The notes beneath the pieces were generated by a model. It made no database searches. It was not told the origin of the DNA and worked only from the letters and a program-made list of their open reading frames with translations. Positions 1 to 8,543 of a DNA stretch of 64,000 nucleotides are shown piece after piece. The position numbers and the translations under genes were made by a program. The first letter of the stretch is position 1; the number at the start of each line of letters is the position of its first letter. This stretch comes from Ancylobacter aquaticus (GTDB taxonomy: Bacteria > Pseudomonadota > Alphaproteobacteria > Rhizobiales > Xanthobacteraceae), in the NCBI RefSeq assembly GCF_004339465.1, contig NZ_SMFY01000003.1, forward strand, positions 248,001 to 312,000. The letters run 5' to 3'.

Positions 1-762
1 GCCTATGTCACCTGGCTGGTGCAGCAGGGGCTGCGCATCGTGGCACCCTCGCTGCTCGACTGGTATCTGGTGCTCGCCATCCCCGTCGCCTTCCTCGTCA
101 CCGCCGCCATCGGCATCGCGCTGGAGGCCAGCCTGTTGCGCCATCTCTACAAGCGTCCGCTGATGAGCCTGCTCGCCACCTGGGCGGTCAGCCTGTTTCT
201 GATGAATCTGGTGCGCGTGGTGTTCGGCACCCAGAACCTGCAATTCGAGACGCCGTTCTATGTCACCGGCGGCGTGCCTGTGATCGGCGACTTCATCTTC
301 ACCTGGAACCGCATGTTCGCGATTGTCTTCGCCGTGGTGACGCTGGCGCTGACCTGGGGGCTGGTGCGGCGCACGCCGTTCGGCCTCAACATTCGCGCCG
401 TCACGCAGAACCGCGAAATGGCGGCCTGCATCGGCATCCCGACCCGGCGGGTGGACATGATGGCCTTCGGCCTCGGCTCCGGCCTCGCCGGTCTGGCGGG
501 CCTCGCTCTGTCGCCGATCTACAGCGTCAACCCGCAAATGGGCCAGAACTTCATCATCGACGCCTTCATGGTGGTGGTGCTGGGCGGGGTCGGCACCATC
601 GCTGGCACGGTAGTCGCGGCGCTCGGCATCGGCCAGATCAACGTGCTGATCGAGCCGCTCTGGGGCGCGGTGGCGGCGAAGGTGATCGTGCTTTTGATGA
701 TCATCGCTTTCCTGCAATGGCGGCCCGAGGGCCTATTCGCCGTCAAGGGGCGCCGCAAATGA
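1..762 (+). CDS. urtB: Urea/short-chain amide ABC transporter permease UrtB (5' end outside window)
   Basis: Inner-membrane permease of a LivH/UrtB-type importer. The frame is open from base 1, so the N-terminus lies upstream; 253 residues are visible. They form hydrophobic helices plus the cytoplasmic EAA-like stretch usual for LivH proteins (around the residues FGLNIRAV). The stop codon overlaps the start of the next permease (ATGA), which indicates translational coupling. Assignment to urea/amides rather than branched-chain amino acids rests mainly on the UrtD/UrtE-type ATPases and the amidase downstream. The substrate-binding protein must lie outside the window. Confidence 0.8.
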   Translation, partial: AYVTWLVQQGLRIVAPSLLDWYLVLAIPVAFLVTAAIGIALEASLLRHLYKRPLMSLLATWAVSLFLMNLVRVVFGTQNLQFETPFYVTGGVPVIGDFIFTWNRMFAIVFAVVTLALTWGLVRRTPFGLNIRAVTQNREMAACIGIPTRRVDMMAFGLGSGLAGLAGLALSPIYSVNPQMGQNFIIDAFMVVVLGGVGTIAGTVVAALGIGQINVLIEPLWGAVAAKVIVLLMIIAFLQWRPEGLFAVKGRRK

Positions 763-1856
763 GCCGCATCGGTCCCACGAGCCCCATCGCCCTCCTCATC
801 GGCCTCATCGTTCTCGTCGCGGCGGTCATGGCGGGGCTGTCGGGAACCGAACTCGCCCTGTCGCGCTACCTCGCCAACGCCATCGGCCAGCTTGCCGCCT
901 TCGCCGTGCTGGCGATCTCGCTGGATCTCATCTGGGGCTATCTCGGTATTCTCTCGCTCGGCCACGGGCTGTTCTTCGCGCTGGGCGGTTATTTCATCGC
1001 CATGTACCTGCTCAAGCATTCCTTTGAAACCACGGGCACGGTGCCGGACTTTCTGCAGTTCATGGGCTGGAAGGATTTTCCTTTCTACTGGGCAGGATTC
1101 GAGTTCTTCCCCTATGCGCTGATTGCCGCCGTGGTCGCCACCACGCTGATCGCGGGCGTGTTTGGCTATGTGTCCTTCCGCTCGCGGGTGGGCGGCGTAT
1201 ACTTTGCCATCATCACGCAGGCGCTGGTCTACGTCGCCATGCTGCTGATGTTCCGCAACGACACCGGCTTCGGCGGCAATAACGGCATGACCGGCTTCAC
1301 GGTCCTGCTCGGTTGGCCGATGGGCACATCCGGCATGATCACGGCGCTGGCCGTCGCCTCGCTTCTGGTGCTGGCGCTTGTGCTGGCGGGCTGCCGGTGG
1401 CTGGTCGGCAGCCGCTTCGGCGCGCTGATGCTGGCCACAAGGGACGATGAAACCCGCCTGCGGACGATGGGTTACGAGACGGTGCGGCTCAAGCTCATCG
1501 TCTGGTGCCTCTCCGCCGTCATCGCCATGCTGGCGGGCATGCTCTACGTCCCCCAGGTCGGCATCATCAATCCCCGCGTGCTCTCGCCCGAGCTGTCGCT
1601 CGAAATCGCGGTCTGGGTCGCCATTGGCGGGCGTGGGCATCTCGTGGGCGCGGTGGTCGGCGCGCTTCTGGTCAATGCGGTGAAGTTCTGGCTGTCCTTC
1701 GCCGCGCCGGACATCTGGCCGTTCATCCTGTCGGGGCTCATCGTCCTGGTGGTATTGGTCTTCCCCAACGGCTTGATGGATCTGGCGAAATTCAAGCTGG
1801 TGCGCCCCATGGGGGCGAAGCGGATCGCCGCCGATATAGGCGAGGCGCGACCATGA
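759..1856 (+). CDS. urtC: Urea/short-chain amide ABC transporter permease UrtC
   Basis: Second permease (LivM/UrtC family, 365 aa) pairing with UrtB to form the membrane channel. The start at MSRIGPTS is chosen because its ATG overlaps the urtB stop in an ATGA arrangement; an in-frame upstream start would lie inside urtB. The protein has about ten hydrophobic segments and the EAA-like loop with GALMLATRDDETRLR near residue 225. It ends in a basic tail and overlaps urtD by four bases, so urtB to urtE form one transcript. Confidence 0.85.
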   Translation: MSRIGPTSPIALLIGLIVLVAAVMAGLSGTELALSRYLANAIGQLAAFAVLAISLDLIWGYLGILSLGHGLFFALGGYFIAMYLLKHSFETTGTVPDFLQFMGWKDFPFYWAGFEFFPYALIAAVVATTLIAGVFGYVSFRSRVGGVYFAIITQALVYVAMLLMFRNDTGFGGNNGMTGFTVLLGWPMGTSGMITALAVASLLVLALVLAGCRWLVGSRFGALMLATRDDETRLRTMGYETVRLKLIVWCLSAVIAMLAGMLYVPQVGIINPRVLSPELSLEIAVWVAIGGRGHLVGAVVGALLVNAVKFWLSFAAPDIWPFILSGLIVLVVLVFPNGLMDLAKFKLVRPMGAKRIAADIGEARP

Positions 1857-2581
1857 GCCTGACCGCCCTTCTCGTCGACGGCCTCACCGTCCGCTTCGGC
1901 AGCTTCCGCGCCCTGGACGATCTCTCGCTCGCCATCGACTATGGCGAGGTGCGCGCCATTATCGGCCCCAACGGCGCCGGCAAGACGACGCTGCTCGACG
2001 TCATTTCCGGCATCACCCGGCCGAAGCAGGGGCGAGTGCTCTTTGACGGTGCCACCGACCTCACTGGTCTAAGCGAAGCCGCCATCGCCCGCGCGGGACT
2101 GCGCCGAAAGTTTCAAAAGCCGAGTGTTTTCGAGGGGTTGAGTGTTCGACAGCATATTGTCATCGGCGCCGATGTCGGCTTCCGTGCCCGTCTCGACGCC
2201 CCCGCACTGGAGGATCGCGTCAGTGAGGTGCTGGAAACGGTGGGGCTCGTCGACCAGTCCAGCCGGCTGGCCGGGGAACTCAGCCACGGCCAGAAGCAAT
2301 GGCTGGAGATTGGCATGGTGCTGGCCTCCGACCCCAAGGTGCTGATGCTCGACGAGCCGGTCGCCGGCCTCACCGATGAGGAGACCGAGCGCACGGCCGC
2401 ACTGGTTCGCGCGCTCAAGCGACCGGACCGCGCGATTGTGGTGGTGGAGCACGACATGGATTTCGTCGAGCGCATCGCCGACCGTGTCACCGTGCTGCAT
2501 GAGGGGCGCACGCTGTTCGAGGGATCGATGGACAAAGTCCGCGCCGACGCGGCGGTGGTCGAGGTCTATCTGGGGCGATGA
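1853..2581 (+). CDS. urtD: Urea ABC transporter ATP-binding protein UrtD
   Basis: Cytoplasmic ATPase of 242 aa (LivG/UrtD family). Visible motifs are Walker A GPNGAGKTT, the UrtD-typical RKFQKPSVFE segment after it, the signature LSHGQKQ, and Walker B VLMLDEPVAGL. The start MSLTALL is at the four-base overlap with urtC; upstream in-frame starts lie inside urtC. The RKFQKPSVFE string is what separates it from plain LivG, where the equivalent reads differently. It also overlaps urtE by four bases. Confidence 0.88.
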   Translation: MSLTALLVDGLTVRFGSFRALDDLSLAIDYGEVRAIIGPNGAGKTTLLDVISGITRPKQGRVLFDGATDLTGLSEAAIARAGLRRKFQKPSVFEGLSVRQHIVIGADVGFRARLDAPALEDRVSEVLETVGLVDQSSRLAGELSHGQKQWLEIGMVLASDPKVLMLDEPVAGLTDEETERTAALVRALKRPDRAIVVVEHDMDFVERIADRVTVLHEGRTLFEGSMDKVRADAAVVEVYLGR

Positions 2582-3276
2582 GCATGCGGTTTGCGGTGGA
2601 AGCCCTCGATCAGCATTACGGCTCGGCGCAGGTGCTGCGCCAGATCGGTTTCGAGATCGCGCCCGGCGAATGCCTGGCCGTGCTCGGGCGCAACGGCGCC
2701 GGCAAGTCGACCCTGCTGAAATGCCTCATGGGCCTTCTGGCGCCGAGCGCCGGGCGGGTGATGATCGACGGTGCCGACGCGACCGCCTGGTCGCCCCACA
2801 GACGCTCGCGCGCCGGCCTCGCCTATGTGCCGCAGGGGCGCGAGATCTTCTCCGAGTTGACGGTCGGCGAGAATGTCGAGGCCGCCGCCCGCGCCCACGG
2901 TACATTCGGCACGGCGGCCATGGACGAAGCGGTCGACCTGTTCCCGGTTCTGCGGGAGATGTGGAGGCGCCCAGGTGGCGCGCTCTCGGGCGGTCAGCAG
3001 CAGCAACTCGCGCTCGCCCGTGCCCTCGTCACCCAGCCAAAGCTGTTGATCCTCGACGAGCCCACGGAGGGCATCCAGCCGAACATAGTCGCCCTGATCG
3101 GCGAGGTGCTGCGGGCGCTGAAGGGCCGGCTCTCGATTCTGCTGGTGGAGCAATATCTCGACTTCGCCATCGACACCGCCGACGCTTTCATCATCCTCTC
3201 GCGTGGCGCGGTGGCCGAGACCGGCCGTGCCGAGACGATGACGCGCGAGCACCTCTCCCGCTTCATCGCCGTCTGA
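2578..3276 (+). CDS. urtE: Urea ABC transporter ATP-binding protein UrtE
   Basis: Second ATPase of the importer, 232 aa, LivF/UrtE family. Walker A is GRNGAGKST followed by LLKCLMGLL, then YVPQGREIF, the signature LSGGQQQQLALAR and Walker B LLILDEPTEGIQP. The start overlaps the urtD stop (ATGA). An amidase gene follows after only 33 bases on the same strand, suggesting that the imported compound is hydrolysed by a co-expressed enzyme. Confidence 0.88.
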   Translation: MSMRFAVEALDQHYGSAQVLRQIGFEIAPGECLAVLGRNGAGKSTLLKCLMGLLAPSAGRVMIDGADATAWSPHRRSRAGLAYVPQGREIFSELTVGENVEAAARAHGTFGTAAMDEAVDLFPVLREMWRRPGGALSGGQQQQLALARALVTQPKLLILDEPTEGIQPNIVALIGEVLRALKGRLSILLVEQYLDFAIDTADAFIILSRGAVAETGRAETMTREHLSRFIAV

Positions 3277-3309
3277 ACCCGTTTCCGCCGTCCAGCTCAG
3301 GAGTTCCCC

Positions 3310-4245
3310 ATGTCGCGCCGCTTCGAAATCCCCGCCACGCCGGAGAACATGGTGCTGGGCTATCTCGACAGCACCACGCCCCCGGTGCTGGAGGTGGCCT
3401 CGGGAGACGTGGTGACGCTGCATTCCTTCCCCGCTGGCGGCAAGGAGACGCTGCCGGACAATTTGCCGGTTCCGGCCGACTACATGGCCGCGCTCGACAC
3501 GCTGCCGCCGGGGCCGGGGCCCCATTTCATCACCGGCCCGGTCTATGTGCAGGGCGCCCAGCCAGGCGACACGCTGCAGGTGGACATTCTCGACGTGAAG
3601 GTGCGCCAGGACTGGGGCTTCGTCTCGATCCTGCCGCTGCTTGGCACGCTGCCGGACGAGTTCACCGACTACGAGACCATCCACCCCGTGGTCGACCACG
3701 CCAAAAATGTCTGCGTGATGCCGTGGGGCACGGAAATTCCGCTCGACCCGTTCTTCGGCATCATCGCCACCGCCCCGCCGCCGGCCTGGGGTCGCTGCGG
3801 TTCGCCGGTGCCGCGCGCCTTTGGCGGCAACATGGACAACAAGGAACTGCGCGCTGGCACCACGCTCTATCTGCCGGTGTTCAACGAGGGCGCGCTGTTC
3901 TTCGCCGGCGATGGGCATGGCGTGCAGGGCGATGGCGAGGTGTGTATTACCGCGCTGGAAACCGGCGTCACCGGCACGTTTCGCCTCACTTTGCGCAAGG
4001 ACATGCGACTCGACTGGCCCTTTGCCGAGAGTGCCACGCACCTGATGTCGATCGGCCTCGACGAGGATCTCGACGACGCCGCCAAGCAGGCGACGCGCGA
4101 AATGGTCAAGCATGTATGCGAGCGCACCAACCTCTCGCGCAACCAGGCCTACATGCTGTGCTCGCTGGCGGGAAACCTGCGGGTGACGCAGATGGTGGAC
4201 GGTAACAAGGGCGTCCACATGCTGCTGGCCAAATCGCTGCTCTGA
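3310..4245 (+). CDS. Acetamidase/formamidase family amidohydrolase
   Basis: Protein of 311 aa from the FmdA_AmdA family, which releases ammonia from formamide or acetamide. Family hallmarks are HFITGPVYVQGAQPGDTL near residue 75, the metal-site region FFGIIATAPP, FGGNMDNKEL, and the GDGHGVQGDGEV segment near residue 205. It lacks a signal peptide, so it is cytosolic. Its place right after urtE implies uptake-coupled hydrolysis of a short amide, as known for the fmd transport/amidase clusters of methylotrophs. Formamide versus acetamide cannot be decided here. Confidence 0.85.
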   Translation: MSRRFEIPATPENMVLGYLDSTTPPVLEVASGDVVTLHSFPAGGKETLPDNLPVPADYMAALDTLPPGPGPHFITGPVYVQGAQPGDTLQVDILDVKVRQDWGFVSILPLLGTLPDEFTDYETIHPVVDHAKNVCVMPWGTEIPLDPFFGIIATAPPPAWGRCGSPVPRAFGGNMDNKELRAGTTLYLPVFNEGALFFAGDGHGVQGDGEVCITALETGVTGTFRLTLRKDMRLDWPFAESATHLMSIGLDEDLDDAAKQATREMVKHVCERTNLSRNQAYMLCSLAGNLRVTQMVDGNKGVHMLLAKSLL

Positions 4246-4271
4246 AGGCGCCTCAACCCGCCGAGATCGAG

Positions 4272-4304
4272 ACGGCCCGACCGCGCCCGCGGCCGGGCCG
4301 TTTT
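4272..4304 (+). terminator. Rho-independent terminator after the amidase gene
   Basis: A perfect 8-bp stem (ACGGCCCG at 4272-4279 with CGGGCCGT at 4294-4301) is followed by a short T run. It lies 27 bases past the amidase stop and would end the urt-amidase transcript. Confidence 0.7.
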
Positions 4305-4552
4305 GTGATTGGGCGCCCACATTCTGAAAGTGGAGCGGCGGCCCAACCCCGCCGGGCGCATCGAAAAGGGTCATTCTTCCCTCCTGCCGCCGCCGGCTTA
4401 GGCGAAGGTCGCGTGCGTTCAGCGGATATGGCGATTCAGGCATGCCGCCCGGTGCGCCCTCTCGGAAGCCTCCCCCGGCCCGCGCCGTCTCGCGCGCGGC
4501 GGGGGCGGTGAAAACGGCGGAACCGCACGGTTTCTACCTGAGTGTAGTTATA

Positions 4553-4582
4553 AAATAGGCGCGCCTATTTATTGATCAATAA
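4553..4582. promoter_or_regulatory. Two abutting perfect palindromes, candidate activator site
   Basis: Bases 4553-4570 form an 18-bp perfect palindrome (AAATAGGCG and its complement). The 14-bp perfect palindrome TTATTGATCAATAA (4569-4582) starts in its last two bases. Both are AT-rich at their edges within an otherwise GC-rich gap. They lie about 200 bp upstream of a -24/-12 promoter, the usual distance for an enhancer-binding protein site. No such activator is encoded in the window. Confidence 0.5.
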
Positions 4583-4774
4583 CGACTTCTGTCGCCTCGC
4601 GACGGACCAGACGCGCGGTATTCCGTGCCCCGCCCTTCCGGCGATTTCACGCTTGCGGCGGTGGCTGCCCTTGCCGGTGTGCCCTTAAAAGGGCCGCACA
4701 GCAGAACTCAAACCATTGAAAAATAATGAATTTATTCTCTTCTGGGCTGGTTGGCCGGCACCCTTGGTGCCGCT

Positions 4775-4789
4775 TGGCATGCGGTTTGC
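4775..4789 (+). promoter_or_regulatory. Sigma-54 (-24/-12) promoter of the PotABCD-type operon
   Basis: TGGCATGCGGTTTGC matches the RpoN consensus TGGCAC-N5-TTGC in all but one position, with GG at 4776-4777 and GC at 4788-4789 exactly ten bases apart. A short dyad, GGCACC-CTT-GGTGCC (4757-4771), sits directly upstream. Predicted transcription would begin near 4801, about 97 bases before the ATPase gene. Confidence 0.65.
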
Positions 4790-4897
4790 GGAAGCCAGGG
4801 AGTACCCCTCGGGCGAATCCGGCAGATGCCTGAGGGCTGATGCGGCCGCGTGGGGAACGAATCGTTCGTCAGCGCGGCGATGTCTTGAGGAGGAACC

Positions 4898-6001
4898 ATG
4901 AAGCTTCCGGTGAGTGCCAGCGAGAGTTTCGTCGAGTTCGCCGGCGTCCAGAAGAGCTATGACGGAGAGGTGCTGGTGGTGAAGGACCTCAGCCTGCGCA
5001 TCCGTCGCGGCGAGTTCCTCACCATGCTGGGGCCATCGGGCTCGGGCAAGACGACGACGCTGATGATGCTCGCCGGCTTCGAGACGCCGACCTCCGGCGA
5101 CATCATGCTCGACGGCGCCCGCATCGATTCCCTGCCGCCTGAGAAGCGCAATATCGGCATGGTGTTCCAGAATTACGCGCTGTTTCCCCATATGAGCGTG
5201 GCGCAGAATGTCGGCTATCCCCTGAAAGTGCGGGGACGGCCGAAGGCGGAGATCACGGAGCGCGTCGCCAAGGCGCTCGACATGGTGCACCTCGGCAGTT
5301 TTGCCGCGCGCATGCCGGGCCAGCTCTCCGGCGGCCAGCAGCAGCGCGTGGCGCTTGCCCGGGCGCTGGTGTTCGAGCCCAAGCTGGTGCTGATGGACGA
5401 GCCCCTCGGCGCGCTCGACAAGCAGCTGCGCGAGCACATGCAGATGGAAATCCGCCATCTGCATGAGCGCCTCGGCATCACCGTGGTCTATGTCACCCAC
5501 GACCAGAGCGAGGCGCTGACCATGTCGGACCGCGTCGCCGTGTTCAATGCCGGCATCATCCAGCAGGTCGCCCCGCCGGCCGAACTGTATGAAAGCCCCG
5601 CCAATTCCTTCGTCGCCCAGTTCATCGGCGAGAACAACCGGCTTCCCGGCCGCATCGAGGCGGCAAACGGCACGCTGTGCTCGGTCGTGCTCGCCAATGG
5701 CGATGTCGTTACCGCCACCCTCACCGATGCGGCGCGGGTGGGCGAGGAATGCCTGCTCTCGATCCGTCCCGAACGGGTCAAGATCGCCCCGCCTGGCGGT
5801 CCGCTCGACAACCATTTCGAGGCAGTGGTCGCCGAGATGATCTACCTCGGAGACCATGTGCGCGTTCGCTGCGTGCTTGATAGCGGCGCCGATATGGTCG
5901 TGAAAATCGGCAATGTCGAGGACCGGCCGGTCTTCGCTGTCGGCTCCCGCATACCGCTGGGATGGCGCGCGCAGGATTGCCGCGCCCTTGATGCGGCCTG
6001 A
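4898..6001 (+). CDS. PotA-type ABC transporter ATP-binding protein
   Basis: ATPase of 367 aa for a spermidine/putrescine-type importer. It has Walker [10 protein letters not shown] near residue 46, the signature [13 protein letters not shown], Walker [13 protein letters not shown] and the switch histidine in VTHDQSEAL. The C-terminal third is a TOBE regulatory domain starting near residue 290. The start is set by a GAGGAGG ribosome site. It is the first gene of a four-gene operon (ATPase, binding protein, two permeases) controlled from the -24/-12 promoter, which points to nitrogen-limited expression. Confidence 0.88.
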   Translation: MKLPVSASESFVEFAGVQKSYDGEVLVVKDLSLRIRRGEFLTMLGPSGSGKTTTLMMLAGFETPTSGDIMLDGARIDSLPPEKRNIGMVFQNYALFPHMSVAQNVGYPLKVRGRPKAEITERVAKALDMVHLGSFAARMPGQLSGGQQQRVALARALVFEPKLVLMDEPLGALDKQLREHMQMEIRHLHERLGITVVYVTHDQSEALTMSDRVAVFNAGIIQQVAPPAELYESPANSFVAQFIGENNRLPGRIEAANGTLCSVVLANGDVVTATLTDAARVGEECLLSIRPERVKIAPPGGPLDNHFEAVVAEMIYLGDHVRVRCVLDSGADMVVKIGNVEDRPVFAVGSRIPLGWRAQDCRALDAA

Positions 6002-6048
6002 CGCCTGACCCCAGACGCCTCCCGCCAACCGATCCAAAGGGAAAGTCC

Positions 6049-7113
6049 ATGCAGATGAAGTCGCTCGTGCCGCTCAAGTCGCTGACGTTGACCCTCTCCG
6101 CGCTCGCGTTCTCCGCGACCTGCGGCACGGCCTTCGCGGCGGACAGCCTCACCATCACCTCCTGGGGAGGCGCCTACCAGACCAGCCAGGAAGAGGCCTA
6201 TTACAAGCCCTACACGGCCAAGACCGGCACCAAGATCGTCCAGGAAGAGTATAACGGCGAGGCCGCGCGCATCCGCGCCATGGTCGAATCCGGCAACACG
6301 ACCTGGGATGCCGTCGATGTCGACGCCGCCACCGCCCAGCAGGGCTGCGACGAGGGGTTCCTGACGCCGATCGACTATTCCAAATTCGGAGGCGAGGCAG
6401 CCTTCGTGAAGGGCTCGACCTTCGAGTGCGGCATCCCGACCATCATCTATTCGACGATCTACGCCTATGACGCCGACAAGATTAAGGACGGCCCGACCAC
6501 CCTTGCCGGCCTGTTCGACACCAAGAAATGGCCCGGCAAGCGCTCGCTGCAGAAGACGCCCTTCGGCAATCTCGAATTCGCGCTGATGGCCGACGGCGTG
6601 CCCGCCGACAAGGTCTATGAGACGCTGAAGACCAAGGAAGGCGTCGATCGCGCCTTCAAAAAGCTCGACACCATCAAGGGCGACATCGTGTGGTGGGAGG
6701 CCGGCGCCCAGCCGCCGCAGCTTCTCGCCTCGGGCGAAGTGGTGATGGCGACCGCCTGGAACGGACGCATCTTCAACGCCAACAAGGTGGACAAGAAGAA
6801 CTTCAAGATCGTCTGGGACGGCCAACTGCTCGACTACGATCTGTGGGCGATTCCCAAGGGCGTGAAGGACCTCGACGCGGTCTACAAGTTCATCGAATTC
6901 GCCTCCAGCCCCGAGGCGCAGGCGGAGCAGACCAAGTACATCTCCTATGGCCCGGCGCTGCTCGCCGCCACCCCGCTGGTCTCGCCCGACATCCTCAAGG
7001 ACCTTCCGACCGCGCCCGACAATGCCAAGACCGCGCTCGCCAACGATCCGGTCTTCTGGGGCGACAACAAGGAAGAGCTGCTGAAGCGCTTCAACACCTG
7101 GATCGCGCAGTGA
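6049..7113 (+). CDS. PotD-type extracellular substrate-binding protein
   Basis: Periplasmic solute-binding protein of 354 aa. The Sec signal peptide is basic and then hydrophobic, ending at GTAFAADS (cleavage near residue 30). The mature start LTITSWGGAYQTSQEEAYYKPY is typical of the PotD/F superfamily. Conserved DLWAIPKG and EFASSPEAQAEQ segments lie near the C-terminus. Two downstream amine/amino-acid oxidases suggest that a polyamine or similar amine is the ligand, which is an inference from context. Confidence 0.87.
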   Translation: MQMKSLVPLKSLTLTLSALAFSATCGTAFAADSLTITSWGGAYQTSQEEAYYKPYTAKTGTKIVQEEYNGEAARIRAMVESGNTTWDAVDVDAATAQQGCDEGFLTPIDYSKFGGEAAFVKGSTFECGIPTIIYSTIYAYDADKIKDGPTTLAGLFDTKKWPGKRSLQKTPFGNLEFALMADGVPADKVYETLKTKEGVDRAFKKLDTIKGDIVWWEAGAQPPQLLASGEVVMATAWNGRIFNANKVDKKNFKIVWDGQLLDYDLWAIPKGVKDLDAVYKFIEFASSPEAQAEQTKYISYGPALLAATPLVSPDILKDLPTAPDNAKTALANDPVFWGDNKEELLKRFNTWIAQ

Positions 7114-7161
7114 TCGCGGGCGTCGCGGGGGCGCATCCCCGCCGCGCCACGATGTGACCGG

Positions 7162-7185
7162 CCGGCCCCTGCGGGGGCGGGCCGG
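7162..7185 (+). terminator. Attenuator-like hairpin between binding-protein and permease genes
   Basis: CCGGCCC (7162-7168) pairs with GGGCCGG (7179-7185) in a GC-rich hairpin without a T run. It lies in the 168-base gap after the binding-protein gene. Such hairpins commonly keep binding-protein messages more abundant than permease messages. Confidence 0.4.
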
Positions 7186-7281
7186 AAATGGCGGCCGGGG
7201 CTCTCGGTGTCCCGGCCGGAAACCGATCGCGCTGCCGTCCGTCGGACGGACGGCGCGGCACCAGCCGAGGGGGATCTCGAC

Positions 7282-8538
7282 ATGGCCGTGACCGCTCTGG
7301 AAGGCGATGCCGGACCCGATGTGGACCGCACCTCGCTCAAGACCAAGCTCAGGCGCGCCGAGCGCGTCAATCGCGTGCGCTCCTTCTCGCTTGTCGCTCC
7401 GCTGCTGCTGTTCGTGCTGGCGGTGTTCGCGCTGCCGATCGGGCTGATGCTGGTGCGTTCGGTCGAGAATACCGAGGTCCGCGAGACCATGCCCCGCACC
7501 ATCGCGGCGTTGGACGGATGGGACGGCCAGGCCACCCCCGGCGAGGACGTTTTCGCGGCCTTTGCCGAGGATCTGGTGCAGACGCAGAAGGAACGGACCA
7601 CCGCGCTGGTCGGCAAGCGCATCAACTACGAGGTGCCGGGCGCCCGCTCGCGCTTTCTCAAGGCCGGTCGGCTGATCGACGCCGGCGGCGGTGGGCCGTG
7701 GGGGGAGAAGTTCATAGCCAGCGATCCCGAATGGGGATCGGTGGAGTTCTGGGCGATCATGAAGCGGGCGGGCAACACGCTGACGCCCTATTATCTGCTC
7801 ACCTCGCTCGACCTGCGCCAGGACGCGGAAGGCGCCATCAGCCGCAATGCCCCCGACCAGTCGATCTTCATCGACATCTTCATCCGTACGATCTGGATCA
7901 GCCTGCTGGTGACGCTGGCGACCTTGGTGCTCGGCTATCCCGTGGCGCATCTGCTGGCGATCCTGCCGCCGGCCCGAGCCAATGTGCTGATGATCCTTGT
8001 GCTGCTACCCTTTACCACCTCGATCCTGGTGCGGACCACCGCGTGGATCGTGCTGCTCCAGAGCAATGGCGTGCTCAACGACATCCTGCTGGCGCTGAAC
8101 CTGACCACCGAGCGGGTGCAGCTGATCTTCAACCGTTTCGGCACCGTGCTGGCGATGACGCATATCCAGCTGCCCTTCACCATCCTGCCGATCTATTCGG
8201 TGATGAAGTCGATCCCCGCCTCGCATCTGCGGGCCGCGCGCTCGCTGGGCGCCGGGCCGCTGACCGCTTTCGTCTCCGTCTACATGCCGCAGACCCTGCC
8301 GGGCGTCGGCGCCGGCTGCCTGCTCACCTTCATCCTGTCGCTCGGCTACTACATCACCCCGGCGCTGGTCGGCGGGCCGCAGGACCAGATGGTCAGCTAT
8401 TTCGTCGCGCTCTACACCAATCGCGAGATGAACTGGGGGCAGGCCTCGGCGCTCGGCGCCATCTTGCTGCTGATAACTCTGGCGCTCTATGCGCTGTTTA
8501 ATCGTGTCGTCGGAATCGACAAGGTAAAGCTGGGCTGA
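7282..8538 (+). CDS. PotB-type ABC transporter permease with large periplasmic loop
   Basis: Permease of 418 aa. The ATG at 7282 is chosen because GAGGGGG lies just upstream; an in-frame GTG 75 bases earlier has no comparable ribosome site. After the first membrane helix (LLLFVLAVFALPIGLMLV) there is an unusually long soluble insertion of about 130 residues before the next helix, a form seen in a subset of PotB-like permeases. The EAA loop (HLRAARSLGAGPLTAF) is near residue 315. It pairs with the permease that follows after five bases. Confidence 0.85.
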   Translation: MAVTALEGDAGPDVDRTSLKTKLRRAERVNRVRSFSLVAPLLLFVLAVFALPIGLMLVRSVENTEVRETMPRTIAALDGWDGQATPGEDVFAAFAEDLVQTQKERTTALVGKRINYEVPGARSRFLKAGRLIDAGGGGPWGEKFIASDPEWGSVEFWAIMKRAGNTLTPYYLLTSLDLRQDAEGAISRNAPDQSIFIDIFIRTIWISLLVTLATLVLGYPVAHLLAILPPARANVLMILVLLPFTTSILVRTTAWIVLLQSNGVLNDILLALNLTTERVQLIFNRFGTVLAMTHIQLPFTILPIYSVMKSIPASHLRAARSLGAGPLTAFVSVYMPQTLPGVGAGCLLTFILSLGYYITPALVGGPQDQMVSYFVALYTNREMNWGQASALGAILLLITLALYALFNRVVGIDKVKLG

Positions 8539-8543
8539 TCAAC

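Larger units (their letters stand above)
4246..4897 (+). other. 652-base intergenic region before the PotABCD-type operon
   Basis: No convincing gene. It contains, in order, the amidase terminator, a GC-rich stretch, the paired palindromes at 4553-4582, a small dyad GCCCTT-AA-AAGGGC near 4680-4694, an AT-rich patch at about 4709-4740 that could be a bend, the -24/-12 promoter, and a strong Shine-Dalgarno (GAGGAGG) just before the ATG at 4898. Confidence 0.6.

Noticed and set aside
4757-4771. GGCACC-CTT-GGTGCC as an NtrC binding site
   Set aside because: NtrC sites have GCAC-N7-GTGC; here the spacing is five, and the dyad touches the -24 box, where an enhancer site would not be expected.
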